Positions 1-5,967 of a stretch of 11,407 bases of DNA are shown here, piece after piece. Source of the stretch: Baffinella frigidus (lineage: Eukaryota > Cryptophyceae > Cryptomonadales > Baffinellaceae). Numbering within the stretch: position 1 is the stretch's first letter; the number at the start of each line of letters is the position of its first letter. Both the position numbers and the translations under genes were made by a program. Under the pieces are notes generated by a model, which saw nothing but the letters and a program-made list of their open reading frames with translations, made no database searches and was not told the origin of the DNA. The DNA lies in the NCBI GenBank assembly GCA_026770585.1, contig MU646428.1:333576-344982 (forward strand). The letters run 5' to 3'.

Positions 1-66
<66 letters not shown>
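1..66. repeat. G66 homopolymer run
   Basis: The window opens with 66 consecutive G residues directly before telomere-like repeats. A pure run of this length is unusual in assembled DNA. It could be a real G-tract next to G-rich telomeric DNA, or an assembly or base-calling artefact at a contig end. The sequence alone cannot decide. Confidence 0.9.
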
Positions 67-68
<2 letters not shown>

Positions 69-420
69 GCCTGCGTTTGGGGTTGAGGGTTTAGGGTTTG
101 GGGTTTGGGGATTGGGGATTGGGGTTTAGGGTTTAGGGTTTGGGGTCTAGGGTTTGGGGTTTGGGGTTTGGGGTTTAGGGTTTAGGGTTTAGGGTTTAGG
201 GTTTAGGGCTCCACACACCGGTTGAGGAAGGAGCCAGGGAGAAGACCCGGACCATGCTTGCGACTTTGGTCAGGGGTTTGTACACCTGGGGTGGGGGTGG
301 GGGTTAAGGGTTTGGGGTTTGGGGTTCGCGGACCTGGGTTTGGGTGTGGGGTGTAGGGTGCGGGATGATGGGTGTGGAGTGAGGGGTGAGGGGCGAGGGG
401 TTTGGGGTTTAGGGGTTAGG
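67..420 (+). repeat. telomere-like TTTAGGG/TTTGGGG repeats, degenerating rightward
   Basis: About 75-208 is a nearly uninterrupted array of 7-mers: TTTAGGG mixed with TTTGGGG and a few GATTGGGG units, ending in five TTTAGGG in a row. After about 90 bp of unrelated sequence, degenerate units resume from about 300 to 420. TTTAGGG is the Arabidopsis-type telomeric repeat. The G-rich strand reads 5' to 3' away from the left edge and into the window. A natural telomere at a left end would show the C-rich strand on +, so this is either an interstitial telomeric tract or an inverted end. The loss of homogeneity fits an old, no longer maintained array. Confidence 0.85.
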
Positions 421-536
421 GGGTACAGCTGGGCGGGGGCAAGGTGGGGGGGGGGTTGAGGCAAACACCGAACCGCCGATGTGATGCAACCATCGACAGA
501 AATAGTCAATACAGCCAATATAGTCATGAGATGAAT

Positions 537-755
537 AGATAGTTGATACGCCTGGCCCCAAGGCGTAGGTGCCACGCGTAGAGCGCTGTGCAGAGAAGTT
601 GGCCACCGGAAAATGGGGAAATTGGAGCCATTTCGTCCACTTTTGAGAAATTCATGGTACCAAATTTCTCAAAAGTTGACGAAATGGCTCCAATTTCTCG
701 ATTTTCCATTATTTCCGGTGGCCAACTTCTCTGCACAGCGCTCTATCAACTATCT
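537..755. repeat. older hairpin interrupted by a TA-flanked element
   Basis: The left arm at 537-551 (AGATAGTTGATACGC) is perfectly complementary to a right arm now split in two: GCGTA at 576-580, and the continuation at 746-755 beyond the element at 581-743. Removing that element and one TA restores an uninterrupted 15-bp arm. An intact version of the right-arm region, with the same flanks on both sides, lies at 974-1034. The hairpin is therefore older than the insertion. Confidence 0.75.
581..743. mobile_element. 163-bp full-length foldback MITE with TA target duplication
   Basis: Almost the entire element is an inverted repeat. It begins GAGCGCTGTGCAGAGAAG and ends with the reverse complement, and the arms continue with few mismatches to the centre near 655-660. 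TA dinucleotides sit on both sides (579-580 and 744-745). The related sequence at 974-1034 reads straight through one TA without the element and so serves as an empty site. TA duplication is the hallmark of Tc1/mariner-like transposition, but no transposase is present and the superfamily is inferred. ORFs across it are fold-back translations of the arms, not genes. A half copy lies at 4687-4767. Confidence 0.85.
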
Positions 756-791
756 ACTGCGCGAAAGGCTCAACGTTATCCTCTCTGGTAC
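744..791 (+). repeat. 48-bp dispersed direct repeat, copy 1
   Basis: This segment begins TATCAACTATCTAC and continues through GCGAAAGGCT and AACGTTATCC to CTGGTAC. It recurs at 987-1034 with only a few substitutions. Here it lies just right of the inserted element. Confidence 0.8.
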
Positions 792-916
792 CAAGGCGTA
801 CCACGCGAGAGGGTAAGACGGACCTGGGAAAACAAGTCAGTTCACACGGAATTTGTATCAACTTTCCAAAATTTCGATCTTTCTCGGCGGAGAATGTTGA
901 CTTATGAACTTTTCAA

Positions 917-940
917 AATAGCCAAATTTGGCTATTTTTA
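917..940. repeat. short hairpin
   Basis: AAAATAGCCAAA and TTTGGCTATTTT are exact complements with no loop, a 24-bp perfect palindrome. Function unknown. Confidence 0.6.
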
Positions 941-973
941 CTACACGGCACTCTGCCCTCCACTCTTGCGTGG

Positions 974-1034
974 TAGGTGCCACGCGTATCAACTATCTAC
1001 CGAGCGAAAGGCTGAACGTTATCCTTTCTGGTAC
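974..1034 (+). repeat. dispersed repeat copy 2 (uninterrupted 'empty site')
   Basis: This contains TAGGTGCCACGCG followed without a break by TATCAACTATCTAC and the rest of the repeat. The first part matches 567-579 and the second matches 744-791, which in the first copy are separated by the 163-bp element. It documents the pre-insertion sequence and so the TA target duplication. Confidence 0.8.
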
Positions 1035-1119
1035 GGATGCTTCCAGAGGGAGATCCAATCCTGGTACTAAACCTGCCTGGCTCCGTCAAGCGTCGTTCCC
1101 ACTTCCGGAAACCAACTTT

Positions 1120-1245
1120 CCACGCCAGGCTGATCGAAACATCCACTTTTGACATCTTTCAAGGGAGACCCCTTGGATTCTTAAGTCAACGACGCCAGAT
1201 CTGGCGTGGATAAGGCGTCGGTTTTCCTCGATCATTCTGGCGTGG
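1120..1245. mobile_element. CCACGCCAG-family foldback element, TSD TT
   Basis: The left end CCACGCCAGGCTGATCGA (1120-1137) is complementary to the right end at 1228-1245 with two mismatches. The element is 126 bp long. The flanking dinucleotides match: TT at 1118-1119 and TT at 1246-1247. Near the right end there is an internal palindrome, CGCCAGATCTGGCG, that repeats the terminal motif. Single CCACGCCAG or CTGGCGTGG motifs elsewhere (about 3612, 4657 and 5513) may be remnants of the same family. There is no coding capacity. Confidence 0.7.
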
Positions 1246-1331
1246 TTGGAAGGAGGGCGTATTTGCAAGTGACCCTCGTGCAAAACATGACTCAGTGTTT
1301 CTAAAGGGTTCTAAAGTCCTATATTGTTAAG

Positions 1332-1360
1332 TTTGTACCGAGTCGCGTCCCACTAAGTCC
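1332..1360 (+). repeat. TTTGTACnGAGTCGCGTCC motif, copy 1
   Basis: This reads TTTGTACCGAGTCGCGTCC followed by CACTAAGTCC. Matching copies are at 2437-2465 on the same strand and 9089-9114 on the opposite strand. The core GAGTCGCGTCC is invariant and is followed by NNNTAAG in all three. Confidence 0.75.
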
Positions 1361-1397
1361 AACGCCAACTTAGGCTTTCTGCATGACCACTTTAATA

Positions 1398-1565
1398 GTG
1401 ACGCAACCTATAAATAGTTTTGTAAAGCAACTCGTTCTGGTACAAATTGTAAAACAAGGTCCATTTAAAACTAAAAAGGGCTCCAATTTTGTTTTAACGA
1501 GGTCCTGTTGTATAATTTGTACCAGGAACGAGTTACTTTACAAAACTAATCATAGGTTGCGTCAC
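1398..1565. mobile_element. 168-bp foldback MITE with TA flanks
   Basis: The ends GTGACGCAACCTAT and its reverse complement are flanked by TA (1396-1397 and 1566-1567). The arms extend about 75 bp each with scattered mismatches. Each arm carries the 8-mer GGTACAAA/TTTGTACC (1439-1446 and 1516-1523). The TA flanks suggest Tc1/mariner-type mobilisation. The end sequence is unrelated to that of the 581-743 element. The ORF crossing it on + is an arm translation and not credible. Confidence 0.8.
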
Positions 1566-1575
1566 TATGAACTTA

Positions 1576-1690
1576 GCAGCGGCCGACTTCCTTTTCCCCT
1601 TGAATGCAAGGCGAAATTCCGGTTAGATTCCAGTGCAATGGATAAGATTCTAGTACAATTCGTTTAAATGGACTGTATCCGTGAAGCCCC
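1576..1690 (+). repeat. dispersed repeat 'AATTCCGGTT' family, copy 1
   Basis: This copy begins AGCAGCGGCCGACTTCC and contains GAAATTCCGGTTAGATTCC, GCAATGGATAAGATTCTAG, TTTAAATGGACTGTATCC and GTGAAGCCCC. Related copies lie at 3310-3403 and 5015-5202. GCAATGGATAAG resembles the D-arm/A-box region of some tRNA-Arg genes, so a tRNA-derived SINE was considered. No convincing B box follows at the right distance, so the class is left open. Confidence 0.65.
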
Positions 1691-1711
1691 AAATTTGGGG
1701 GGCTCCGTACC
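1687..1711. repeat. 14-bp palindrome joined to a 19-bp repeat
   Basis: CCCCAAATTTGGGG (1687-1700) is a perfect palindrome. ATTTGGGGGGCTCCGTACC (1693-1711) recurs exactly at 2360-2378. Weaker relatives with a GTACCGAAG or GTACCGAGG tail occur near 2670 and 2787. Confidence 0.65.
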
Positions 1712-1734
1712 GCGGCGGCCTCAATGAGACAATT

Positions 1735-1885
1735 TCATCTCGGAACATACCAGAATCTGTCCACATAAGAAGGCGTAAGATAGCATCATTGTATGCCTAA
1801 AATAACATATACACCCTTATCTTCCGAATCGGAAGCCTAAGATAGCGGAACAGAATCTGTCGTGTTCCGAAACGAAATTCGCCAG
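1735..1885. repeat. cluster of short direct and inverted repeats
   Basis: CAGAATCTGTC occurs twice (near 1751 and 1850), each time near GGAACA. CTTCCGAATCGGAAG near 1821 is palindromic, and GTAAGATAGC/CTAAGATAGC repeats around it. The pattern suggests a degraded foldback element, but no clean boundary can be drawn. Confidence 0.4.
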
Positions 1886-2136
1886 GGAAACGCGCCCAAA
1901 GTGTTGGGAATTGGAGCCCTTCGTGGGCGCTACAATGTTTTTTTGTACCAAGAAACACTTTTAGCGCGAAACGTTGCGTGTGAAATTCCCACTTGTGACA
2001 TGGCGTGGTCGGAGCGTTTCCTTTCCGGTCCCTCTTGCTCTTTCGGAGTTGTAAACGGTCCCGTCAACTTGAATTTTAAACGGCTGTAAATTTTGCACGA
2101 AAACGGCTCCAGAAGGTCCCAAGGGTCGACCCCTAA

Positions 2137-2328
2137 CCACCAACCCTCACGGTGAGACCAAATCATCAAAAACATTTGAGCCGTTTTACCTTGACAGCAC
2201 CTCGAATTCGAGGTGCTGACAAAAAATAATTCTTTTAAAACTCCCATTCTCAGGGCTTTGGGAGTTTTAAGGGGTTTTGCACAAAAAGTCGAAAATCATC
2301 AATTTGGTCCCCCCGTGAGGGCTGGTGG
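2137..2328. mobile_element. CCACCAACCC-family foldback element A, TSD AA
   Basis: This 192-bp element starts CCACCAACCCTCACGG and continues to GACCAAAT. Its right end is the reverse complement with a few changes, giving terminal repeats of about 28 bp. Matching AA dinucleotides flank it (2135-2136 and 2329-2330). A perfect 22-bp palindrome lies at 2196-2217. Relatives with the same ends but largely different interiors are at 6670, 9937 and 10807. No protein is encoded. Confidence 0.8.
2196..2217. repeat. 22-bp perfect palindrome inside element A
   Basis: AGCACCTCGA followed by ATTCGAGGTGCT forms a perfect palindrome in the middle third of the CCACCAACCC element A. It is not found in the other copies of that family. 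Confidence 0.8.
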
Positions 2329-2359
2329 AAGGTCCTCACGTCTGGACCCGTTTTGCATG

Positions 2360-2378
2360 ATTTGGGGGGCTCCGTACC
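2360..2378 (+). repeat. 19-bp exact repeat of 1693-1711
   Basis: ATTTGGGGGGCTCCGTACC is identical to 1693-1711. It lies 59 bp upstream of copy 2 of the TTTGTACnGAGTCGCGTCC motif. Confidence 0.7.
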
Positions 2379-2436
2379 AAGGCGGGCAGAGACAGTTTGG
2401 GTGTTTTAAAGCGCTAAAATATTTTGCATTGTAAGG

Positions 2437-2465
2437 TTTGTACTGAGTCGCGTCCGAATAAGTCC
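2437..2465 (+). repeat. TTTGTACnGAGTCGCGTCC motif, copy 2
   Basis: This reads TTTGTACTGAGTCGCGTCC followed by GAATAAGTCC, matching 1332-1360 apart from the variable positions. Confidence 0.75.
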
Positions 2466-2510
2466 TCCTTCAACGTTGGTTTACGGCCTGACCCAATCCC
2501 GCCGAGCATT

Positions 2511-2635
2511 CATAATGAATACGATTTTGGTGTATCTTGAGGGTAGAAATAAAAAAGTCGTCTATCTAGACTTCATTTAGAGCCTTAAGATACACCAAAA
2601 TCGGATCGGAGATCCCCGAAATCGTATTCATTACG
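2511..2635. repeat. inverted repeat with an interrupted right arm
   Basis: The left arm (2511-2538, CATAATGAATACGATTT then TGGTGTATCTT) is complementary to two right-arm blocks: AAGATACACCAAAATC at 2587-2602 and AAATCGTATTCATTACG ending at 2635. About 17 bp of extra sequence separates the two blocks. This is a foldback element in which one arm gained a small insertion or partial duplication. Confidence 0.65.
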
Positions 2636-2847
2636 AAACTCGTCCGGATGAGATCCGGGGGGTTCGCGTACCGAAGTGGGCTCGAAATCATAAAACAATT
2701 CCTTCTTGCTAGTAACATTCGTATTTGCGTAGTAACTTTGGTAGCCAGATTCTGAAAGCAAAGCAGGCATCCCCGGATAAGGCTCTGTACCGAGGGGGGT
2801 TCGATGAGGCCGTTGTGTCCGTTCCTCTCCCTCTCGTCCACCGCGTG

Positions 2848-2991
2848 GGCCCCCGCAAGGTTATGGACCCCCGCCGCGTTGCCCGCAAGGTTATGGGCCC
2901 CCGGCGCGCTCTCTCGAGACTCTCGAGACTCTCGAGAAAGGTTGTTCGCGGTAGAGAGGTGATGGGTCGCGGACGCTACGGTCGACCCCTG
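2848..2991 (+). repeat. GC-rich repeat with (TCTCGAGAC)3, copy 1
   Basis: Two related blocks containing CGCAAGGTTATGG(A/G)CCCCC are followed by a tandem of three TCTCGAGAC units (2912-2937), then GGTTGTTCGCGG and CGGTCGACCCCT. A second copy lies at 3214-3308 with only two tandem units. ORFs on both strands here have no family resemblance and simply translate the repeat, so no gene is called. Confidence 0.7.
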
Positions 2992-3032
2992 CGTGGCCAC
3001 GTCCGACTGCGACGCGTGAGCCTGTATGGTTC

Positions 3033-3077
3033 AGGGCTTAGGGTTTGGTTTTTTGGGGGTGAGGGTTTAGGGTTGAG
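3033..3077 (+). repeat. telomere-like degenerate tract
   Basis: This contains CTTAGGGTTTGG, then a T/G-rich stretch, then GAGGGTTTAGGGTTGAG. It resembles the TTTAGGG units at the left end and has the same strand orientation. It is too short to be a functional telomere. Confidence 0.5.
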
Positions 3078-3213
3078 CGGGTACCGCGGCGCTGTGCCAC
3101 GGCCCTCTACCCTTATCTCAGAAAAGGGATTTTAAAAGTTCAGCGTTCAGCTTCGATCCGGACCACACAGCGGACTTCGAAGGGATCTTGAATAACCCAT
3201 ACGCGAGGTTAGG

Positions 3214-3308
3214 GACCCCCGCAAGGTTATGGGCCCCCGGCGCGCTCTCTCGAGATTCTCGAGGGAGGTTGTTCGCGGCAAACAGGTTGTTGATCACGGC
3301 CGACCCCT
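3214..3308 (+). repeat. GC-rich repeat copy 2, (TCTCGAGAT)2
   Basis: This matches 2848-2991 over CCCGCAAGGTTATGGGCCC, the CGCGCTC block, GTTGTTCGCGG and the CGACCCCT end. The TCTCGAG tandem is one unit shorter. It joins directly to copy 2 of the AATTCCGGTT dispersed repeat at 3310. Confidence 0.7.
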
Positions 3309-3309
3309 A

Positions 3310-3403
3310 CAATTCCGGTTAGGTTCCAGGGCAATGGATAAGATTCTAGTACAAATTGTTTAGATGGACTGTATCTGTGAAGCCCCCGATGGCTGCTAAG
3401 TGG
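3310..3403 (+). repeat. dispersed repeat 'AATTCCGGTT' family, copy 2
   Basis: This begins AATTCCGGTTAGGTTCC, then GCAATGGATAAGATTCTAG, ACAAATTGTTTAGATGG and ACTGTATCTGTGAAGCCCCC. It ends in GGCTGCTAAGTGG, which is complementary to the left end of copy 1 (ACTTAGCAGC). An intact element therefore probably had CCACTTAGCAGC-type inverted ends, and this copy lacks its left end. Confidence 0.65.
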
Positions 3404-3645
3404 ACGTCCGGCGGCAACGGGGTCGCCACACGCGCTGATGCTGGGTGTTTGGCAATAAATCACCAACCCTTCTAACACGCCTCTTGTGGGGACCGTTTCA
3501 TGCCGGGTTTCGTGTTGCGAGTTTAGGGTCCGCGCGCCAGAAAGGCAGGGGTGTGTGCTGCGCATCGTTGCTTAGGCCCGGGAGGCTGTTTGCTCTACAG
3601 AAAGGTAGGGTCCACGCCAGGACACACTCATAGGCTAACGGCCTG

Positions 3646-3775
3646 AAAATGGGGTAGTTAGGCATACGGCATTGCCTAGGACCTCCTACCGTAGGCCGAG
3701 GGATCCTAGGACCAAAAAGTCTCGGCCTACGGTAGGAGGTCCTAGGCAATCCCGTAGGCCTAACTACCCCATTTT
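3646..3775. mobile_element. CCTACGGTAGG-family foldback element, TSD TG
   Basis: This 130-bp near-perfect inverted repeat has ends AAAATGGGGTAGTTAGGC and the complement. The arms contain GCCTAGGACCTCCTACCG and GTAGGCCGAG, and they meet near 3712. A small insertion of about 6 bp breaks the symmetry near the arm ends. TG flanks both sides (3644-3645 and 3776-3777). It shares CCTACGGTAGGA with the element at 7054-7200, but the outer ends differ. Confidence 0.75.
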
Positions 3776-3868
3776 TGGTCAGTTACCCCATTAACGCGCG
3801 AAAATTTCAGAACGCGACGGTTTGCGTTACTGGTCAAACTAAGGCTCTCAAAGATTGGAATACACTGG

Positions 3869-4059
3869 CCACTCGAGAATGCTGGAGGATCCTATTTATA
3901 TGTGGGGTTGTAAATATTTGTACCAGGATAAGGTGTTCCAACCTCGTGACTGGCCAATATATGGCTAGTTACGTGACCAATCAACCAAAGTTACTACACA
4001 CATGCCCACTTTTAAAAGCACATCGATTTTACATAGGCCCCTCTAGTATTCTCGTGTGG
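3869..4059 (+). mobile_element. CCACTCGAG-family element 1, TSD GG
   Basis: This 191-bp element starts CCACTCGAGAATGCTGGA and ends with a complementary TATTCTCGTGTGG. GG flanks both sides (3867-3868 and 4060-4061). The interior includes GGGGTTGTAAATATTTGTACCAG near 3904-3926 and an imperfect central palindrome built on GTGACTGGCC...GTTACGTGAC. It is homologous over its full length to the reverse complement of 6279-6470. The long ORF across this stretch on + is an accidental reading frame of the element. Confidence 0.8.
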
Positions 4060-4129
4060 GGTGGGCTATTCACGTTTGGCGTGTTTCTGACACAAATCTG
4101 TGGGGCAAATCTGGAGAATCAACTTCAGG

Positions 4130-4160
4130 TAAATTCTCACTTGTGAAGTGGCGTGGTTAG
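4130..4160 (+). repeat. 30-bp repeat shared with 1980-2010
   Basis: GTAAATTCTCACTTGTGAAG and the following TGGCGTGGTT match TGAAATTCCCACTTGTGACA and TGGCGTGGTC at 1980-2010 at roughly 80% identity. This is probably a remnant of one element family that shares the GGCGTGG end motif. Confidence 0.5.
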
Positions 4161-4286
4161 TCTGGGGATACTACCCCGTGTAGGATGGCCGGCGTGACTT
4201 TACACAGTCACGTCCACTACAAGGAGATATAAGCCCGCACGTGCTGCGGATCCGGATTAGGGTGGGGGGCTGACCCCTCCGCCTGC

Positions 4287-4509
4287 GCGCATGAGTGCGT
4301 CGACGATGCCCTTTTTTGCTTCACAAAAACTGCATAACACAAACCGCTTCGCAGAAATCGCTCTGCATAAATTTACTTATATATTTTCTTATTTTACAAA
4401 CCAATTTTTTTCTTGTAATTTTGCAAATTGTAGTGGAAGGTTTGGGGCGGGGGAGCGACGTCGGGGTGTTCTCGGACGCCTCCCCCCGCGCGGATGAGTG
4501 CGTCGAGAG
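4287..4509 (+). repeat. GC-rich direct repeats around an AT-rich core
   Basis: GCGCATGAGTGCGTCGACG (4287-4305) and GCGCGGATGAGTGCGTCGAG (about 4489-4508) are near-identical and both follow a CCTCC-containing GC-rich stretch. The roughly 180 bp between them is AT-rich and T-tract-rich (4320-4440). The arrangement could reflect insertion of AT-rich DNA with target duplication, or a tandem duplication. No gene is seen. Confidence 0.45.
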
Positions 4510-4686
4510 TGCGCGATATGTGCTCCGCGACGCCCTGCAACGCCACAGTATTCGCGGGGGTCAATTTTTGTAAAGCGCGCCAGGACACGCGTGTTGACTT
4601 TTGGAAACTACTGCCTTGCGGGGGGGTTGACTTTTGACGACTTCTTTGGAGACTCTGGCGTGGTGTCGTGGAAGGTTGGGGTGTTA

Positions 4687-4767
4687 GAGCGCTGTGCAGA
4701 GAAGTTGGCCACCAAAAAATGGGAAAATGGGAAAATTGGAGCCATTTTGTCAACTTTTGAGAAATTT
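4687..4767 (+). mobile_element. half copy of the 581-743 MITE
   Basis: This segment is preceded by TA and reads GAGCGCTGTGCAGAGAAG then TTGGCCACC through GGAGCCATTTTGTCAAC to TTTTGAGAAATTT. That matches one complete arm of the 163-bp element. The complementary arm is absent, and unrelated sequence follows the former centre. This is a truncated insertion that cannot fold back on itself. Confidence 0.8.
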
Positions 4768-4781
4768 AGGGGGTGACGCGT

Positions 4782-4793
4782 GGTCACGTGACC
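4782..4793. repeat. GGTCACGTGACC palindrome
   Basis: A perfect 12-bp palindrome with a CACGTG core. CACGTG-containing or closely related sequence also sits near the centre of the CCACTCGAG elements (about 6362 and 10500-10535). It may be a remnant centre or a coincidental E-box-like site. Confidence 0.5.
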
Positions 4794-4868
4794 AACCTCA
4801 TTTCAAATCAAACAACCACCTGAGAACACCAGTAAACCGCTGTCGAGCCAACTCGGCACATATAAGAC

Positions 4869-4896
4869 AGCCAGGACCGGGATTCCGGTCCTGGCT
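4869..4896. repeat. 12-bp-stem hairpin followed by T-rich DNA
   Basis: AGCCAGGACCGG and CCGGTCCTGGCT pair perfectly around a GATT loop, and TTTTC follows. It looks like a bacterial terminator, but the eukaryotic setting and lack of an upstream gene argue against that role. More likely a small foldback sequence. Confidence 0.65.
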
Positions 4897-5014
4897 TTTC
4901 ATTTTAAAAGTCCATTTCCTTCAGGATTCAGGTTAAAGTTTTTTAAATCGTGTCCCGTCCTCGCTCGTTAGCGGACAACAGGTCCCCTTTCCAGGCTCGA
5001 GTGGGGACGCCCGG

Positions 5015-5202
5015 TCACGTGGCAGCGGCCGAGTTCCTTATCGCCTTGAATTCTAGGTGAAATTCCGGTTTGATTCCAGGGCAATGGATAAGATTGTAGT
5101 ACAAATAGTTTAGATGGACTGTGTGGTACAAATAGTTTAGATGGACTGTGTACAAATAGTTTAGATACTGTATCCGTGACGCCCCCCGTGGCTGCCAAGT
5201 GG
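5015..5202 (+). repeat. dispersed repeat 'AATTCCGGTT' family, copy 3, most complete
   Basis: The left end TCACGTGGCAGCGGCC and right end GGCTGCCAAGTGG are imperfectly complementary, so this copy retains both ends. It shares AATTCCGGTTTGATTCC, GCAATGGATAAGATTG and GTATCCGTGA with copies 1 and 2. Unlike those copies, its GTACAAATAGTTTAGATGG segment is present three times in tandem (5099-5168). Confidence 0.65.
5099..5168 (+). repeat. three tandem units of about 24-27 bp inside copy 3
   Basis: Units starting at 5099, 5126 and 5150 each read GTACAAATAGTTTAGAT. The first two continue with GGACTGTGT or GGACTGT. Copies 1 and 2 of the family have a single unit, so this is a local expansion. Confidence 0.85.
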
Positions 5203-5230
5203 ATGGGGACGGACCTGGAGCTGCTCCAAC

Positions 5231-5337
5231 CCACCCTGCAGACAACGTTTGGGCAAATCGATGTTTTCTTAAGTCAACCCCCATACAAATGCACTCGGAA
5301 TCCGAGTGCATCTGTGGGAGATTGACTTAAGATTTGC
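5231..5337. repeat. inverted repeat with nested 23-bp hairpin
   Basis: The outer arms are GGCAAATC...CTTAAGTCAA on the left (with an extra 8 bp, GATGTTTT) and TTGACTTAAGATTTGCC on the right. The centre has ATGCACTCGGA and TCCGAGTGCAT, a perfect 11-bp stem around one A (5289-5311). No obvious target duplication. Confidence 0.6.
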
Positions 5338-5542
5338 CTCTGGGTTGCCTCCAGGGTGGTACGCATCACCATCAAGCTTGGAAATAGTCCGACAGTCAAC
5401 CCGAGGCACCGCTGGAGTAAGTTGTCTCAAAGGGATCAACTATCCCAAAAGTAAATAACTTCCCCTTATTCCTTCCGGGGAATTGACTGTTGGCAACCCA
5501 TTCCAGGAATCTGGCGTGGGTAGAAGCGCTTCTGGATGCTGT

Positions 5543-5584
5543 TTCGGGATTCGGGATTCGGGATTCGGGATTCGGGATTCGGGT
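5543..5584 (+). repeat. (TTCGGGA)5-6 heptamer tandem
   Basis: There are five exact TTCGGGA units plus a final TTCGGGT. The unit has the same length and strand-specific G-richness as the telomeric TTTAGGG but a different sequence. ORFs through it give a GIRDSGF-type repeat and are not considered genes. Confidence 0.9.
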
Positions 5585-5607
5585 AGGACCTTTTCGAACT
5601 GGAGTTG

Positions 5608-5722
5608 CTCCCCATAAATTCGCCCCCCCCCCCCAAATTTCACAGGCAAAATTCATGGGGGGGGGGGGGGGTCAAAATTCACCAGTGAAATTTCGGGGGG
5701 GGGCAAATGTGTGGGGAGCCCA
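5608..5722. repeat. foldback with long C and G homopolymer arms
   Basis: The left arm contains GCTCCCCA, a C13 run and AAATTTCAC. The right arm has GTGAAATTT, a G run and TGGGGAGC. Between them is a further G tract of about 15 bases. The complementary homopolymers could form a very stable hairpin, a G-quadruplex or an i-motif. Run lengths may be unreliable in sequencing. Confidence 0.65.
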
Positions 5723-5756
5723 AGTCTAAGTGTGACAGAGCTAGTAGTTGCCTGAA

Positions 5757-5832
5757 TGGGGGGGGGGTTAAGACCTCTTCAAACTGAGCTTGTTGCGACT
5801 GCGCACCCCCGTGTAGCCTGCACCGGGGGGGG
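5757..5832 (+). repeat. two further G runs
   Basis: A run of about ten G starts near 5757 and a shorter one of about eight G starts near 5825, in otherwise unremarkable sequence. They may be echoes of the homopolymer-rich foldback just upstream. Confidence 0.6.
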
Positions 5833-5931
5833 AAGTCACGGGCCCGCCTCGGGAGTCGTCCACTTAGTGAGGTCACTGGCCACTTATGGCGTGACACGTG
5901 GACCGCGCGTAAGTGGCTCGCAATGCGGATC

Positions 5932-5967
5932 AAGAAAAAGAAGAAGAAGAAGAAGAAGAAGAAGAAC
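5932..5967 (+). repeat. (AAG)n microsatellite
   Basis: About ten AAG units follow an AAGAAAAAG start. The Lys/Arg-rich and Phe/Leu-rich ORFs crossing it are microsatellite translations and are not called as genes. Confidence 0.9.

Noticed and set aside
588-1070. 160-codon plus-strand ORF
   Set aside because: It reads through both arms of the 163-bp foldback element and the duplicated 48-bp repeat. The same residues appear in ORFs of the opposite arm, so it is a repeat translation.
1617-1660. tRNA gene from GCAATGGATAAG
   Set aside because: No cloverleaf can be drawn, there is no B box at the expected spacing, and the phrase is embedded in a dispersed repeat.
2566-3135. Overlapping ORFs of 144 (minus) and 136 (plus) codons
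   Set aside because: They owe their length to the tandem and GC-rich repeat at 2848-2991. They show repetitive peptides (RESRES or SRLSRL) and no family motif.
3775-4146. 123-codon plus-strand ORF
   Set aside because: It is largely contained in CCACTCGAG element 1. The homologous element at 6279-6470 does not preserve the frame, and codon bias is unlike the GC-rich exons.
4869-4902. Rho-independent-terminator-like hairpin plus T run
   Set aside because: The context is a eukaryotic repeat region with no upstream gene. Treated as a small foldback instead.
5343-5375. HPGG encoded on the minus strand (CCTCCAGGGTG at 5348-5358)
   Set aside because: Considered as a displaced cytochrome b5 core, but the surrounding residues do not fit the family and the strand and distance are wrong. 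A chance match.
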